6,486 bases of DNA, taken from positions 1 to 6,486 of the forward strand of contig CAJORC010000357.1 of NCBI GenBank assembly GCA_905236615.1, written 5' to 3'. The first letter of the stretch is position 1. Each line of letters starts with the position of its first letter. The DNA is from an uncultured Lachnospiraceae bacterium. Lineage in GTDB: Bacteria; Bacillota; Clostridia; Lachnospirales; Lachnospiraceae. A program made the position numbers and the translations under genes. Under the pieces are notes generated by a model. The model made no database searches. It saw nothing but the letters and a program-made list of their open reading frames with translations, and was not told the DNA's origin. Below are positions 6,388 through 6,486 of this stretch, piece by piece.

Positions 6388-6413
6388 CATCGACCGTCCG
6401 GGAAACGGTGATG
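6388..6413 (+). promoter_or_regulatory. Leader hairpin just upstream of the ribosome binding site
   Basis: CATC (6388-6391) pairs with GATG (6410-6413) and ACCGT (6393-6397) with ACGGT (6405-6409), with one bulged G and a 7-base loop. It ends 11 bases before the GGAGGG site (6425-6430) and does not hide it. It may stabilise the message or bind a regulator. Confidence 0.4.
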
Positions 6414-6438
6414 CATTTATTTATGGAGGGAATTTAAT

Positions 6439-6486
6439 ATGTCAACAGTAACTTTGAAATTCGATTCAGTAGATCAGCTTCGCAAA
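6439..6486 (+). CDS. Start of a probable HPr-like phosphocarrier family protein, 3' partial
   Basis: Only the first 16 residues are present, MSTVTLKFDSVDQLRK, and the gene runs off the right edge. GGAGGG at 6425-6430 with an 8-base spacer fixes the ATG, and a near-consensus promoter lies at 6301-6329. A short beta strand followed by a helix beginning with DSVDQLRK resembles the start of the small HPr-like proteins common in Lachnospiraceae, which often lack the phosphorylated His of true HPr. That match is from memory and rests on very few residues. The existence of a gene here is much safer than its identity. If correct, its product would be a small cytosolic protein of about 75-90 residues. 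Confidence 0.6.
   Translation, partial: MSTVTLKFDSVDQLRK

Noticed and set aside
6068..6438. c-di-GMP (GEMM) riboswitch, given the nearby EAL gene
   Set aside because: The conserved GEMM core and tetraloop-receptor pattern were not found on reading either strand, and the element is on the strand opposite to the EAL gene.
1..6486. CRISPR array, tRNA, insertion sequence or attachment site
   Set aside because: No regularly spaced repeats, cloverleaf, transposase frame or inverted-repeat ends were seen; the only notable repeat is the 16-base pair around coaBC.

Overview
The window looks like chromosomal DNA from a low-to-moderate GC Clostridia member, most likely a Lachnospiraceae relative (Butyrivibrio/Lachnospira type). 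This is inferred from strong AAGGAG-type ribosome binding sites, intrinsic terminators with T-tracts, Firmicutes-like -35/-10 promoters, and a very large membrane protein joining two solute-binding domains to GGDEF and EAL domains. It also rests on the apparent HPr-like gene at the right edge. No transposase, integrase, CRISPR array, tRNA or rRNA was seen.

Layout, left to right: (1) the 3' end of a + strand gene whose product ends in an EI/PEP-synthase-type phosphohistidine swivel domain (3-251); (2) convergent with it and only 16 bases away, a complete - strand O-acetylhomoserine sulfhydrylase-type gene (268-1551); (3) an intrinsic terminator (1629-1663) ending the next - strand unit; (4) a 1013-residue - strand c-di-GMP signalling protein (1669-4710) with two extracellular solute-binding domains, a degenerate GGDEF domain (SGAEF) and an intact EAL phosphodiesterase domain; (5) a 157-base divergent promoter region; (6) a complete + strand coaBC gene for coenzyme A synthesis (4868-6067); (7) a 371-base stretch without a firm gene; (8) the first 16 codons of a + strand gene (6439 onward) that resembles the start of an HPr-like protein.

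The genes do not form one pathway. metY (sulfur assimilation), the c-di-GMP receptor and coaBC are each in their own transcription unit, judged from strand changes and terminators. The two window-edge genes may both belong to a PTS-like phosphotransfer family, but both are incomplete here.

The least explained part is 6068-6438. It holds a 15-bp hairpin with a closing outer helix, a second hairpin, an intrinsic terminator whose arms can also pair with the first hairpin, a 49-codon open frame, and a 16-base exact repeat of the coaBC leader. After these come a clear promoter and a structured leader for the HPr-like gene. The large sensor protein is the clearest functional story: a receptor predicted to lower c-di-GMP in response to an extracellular solute, with a cyclase domain that has lost its catalytic motif.
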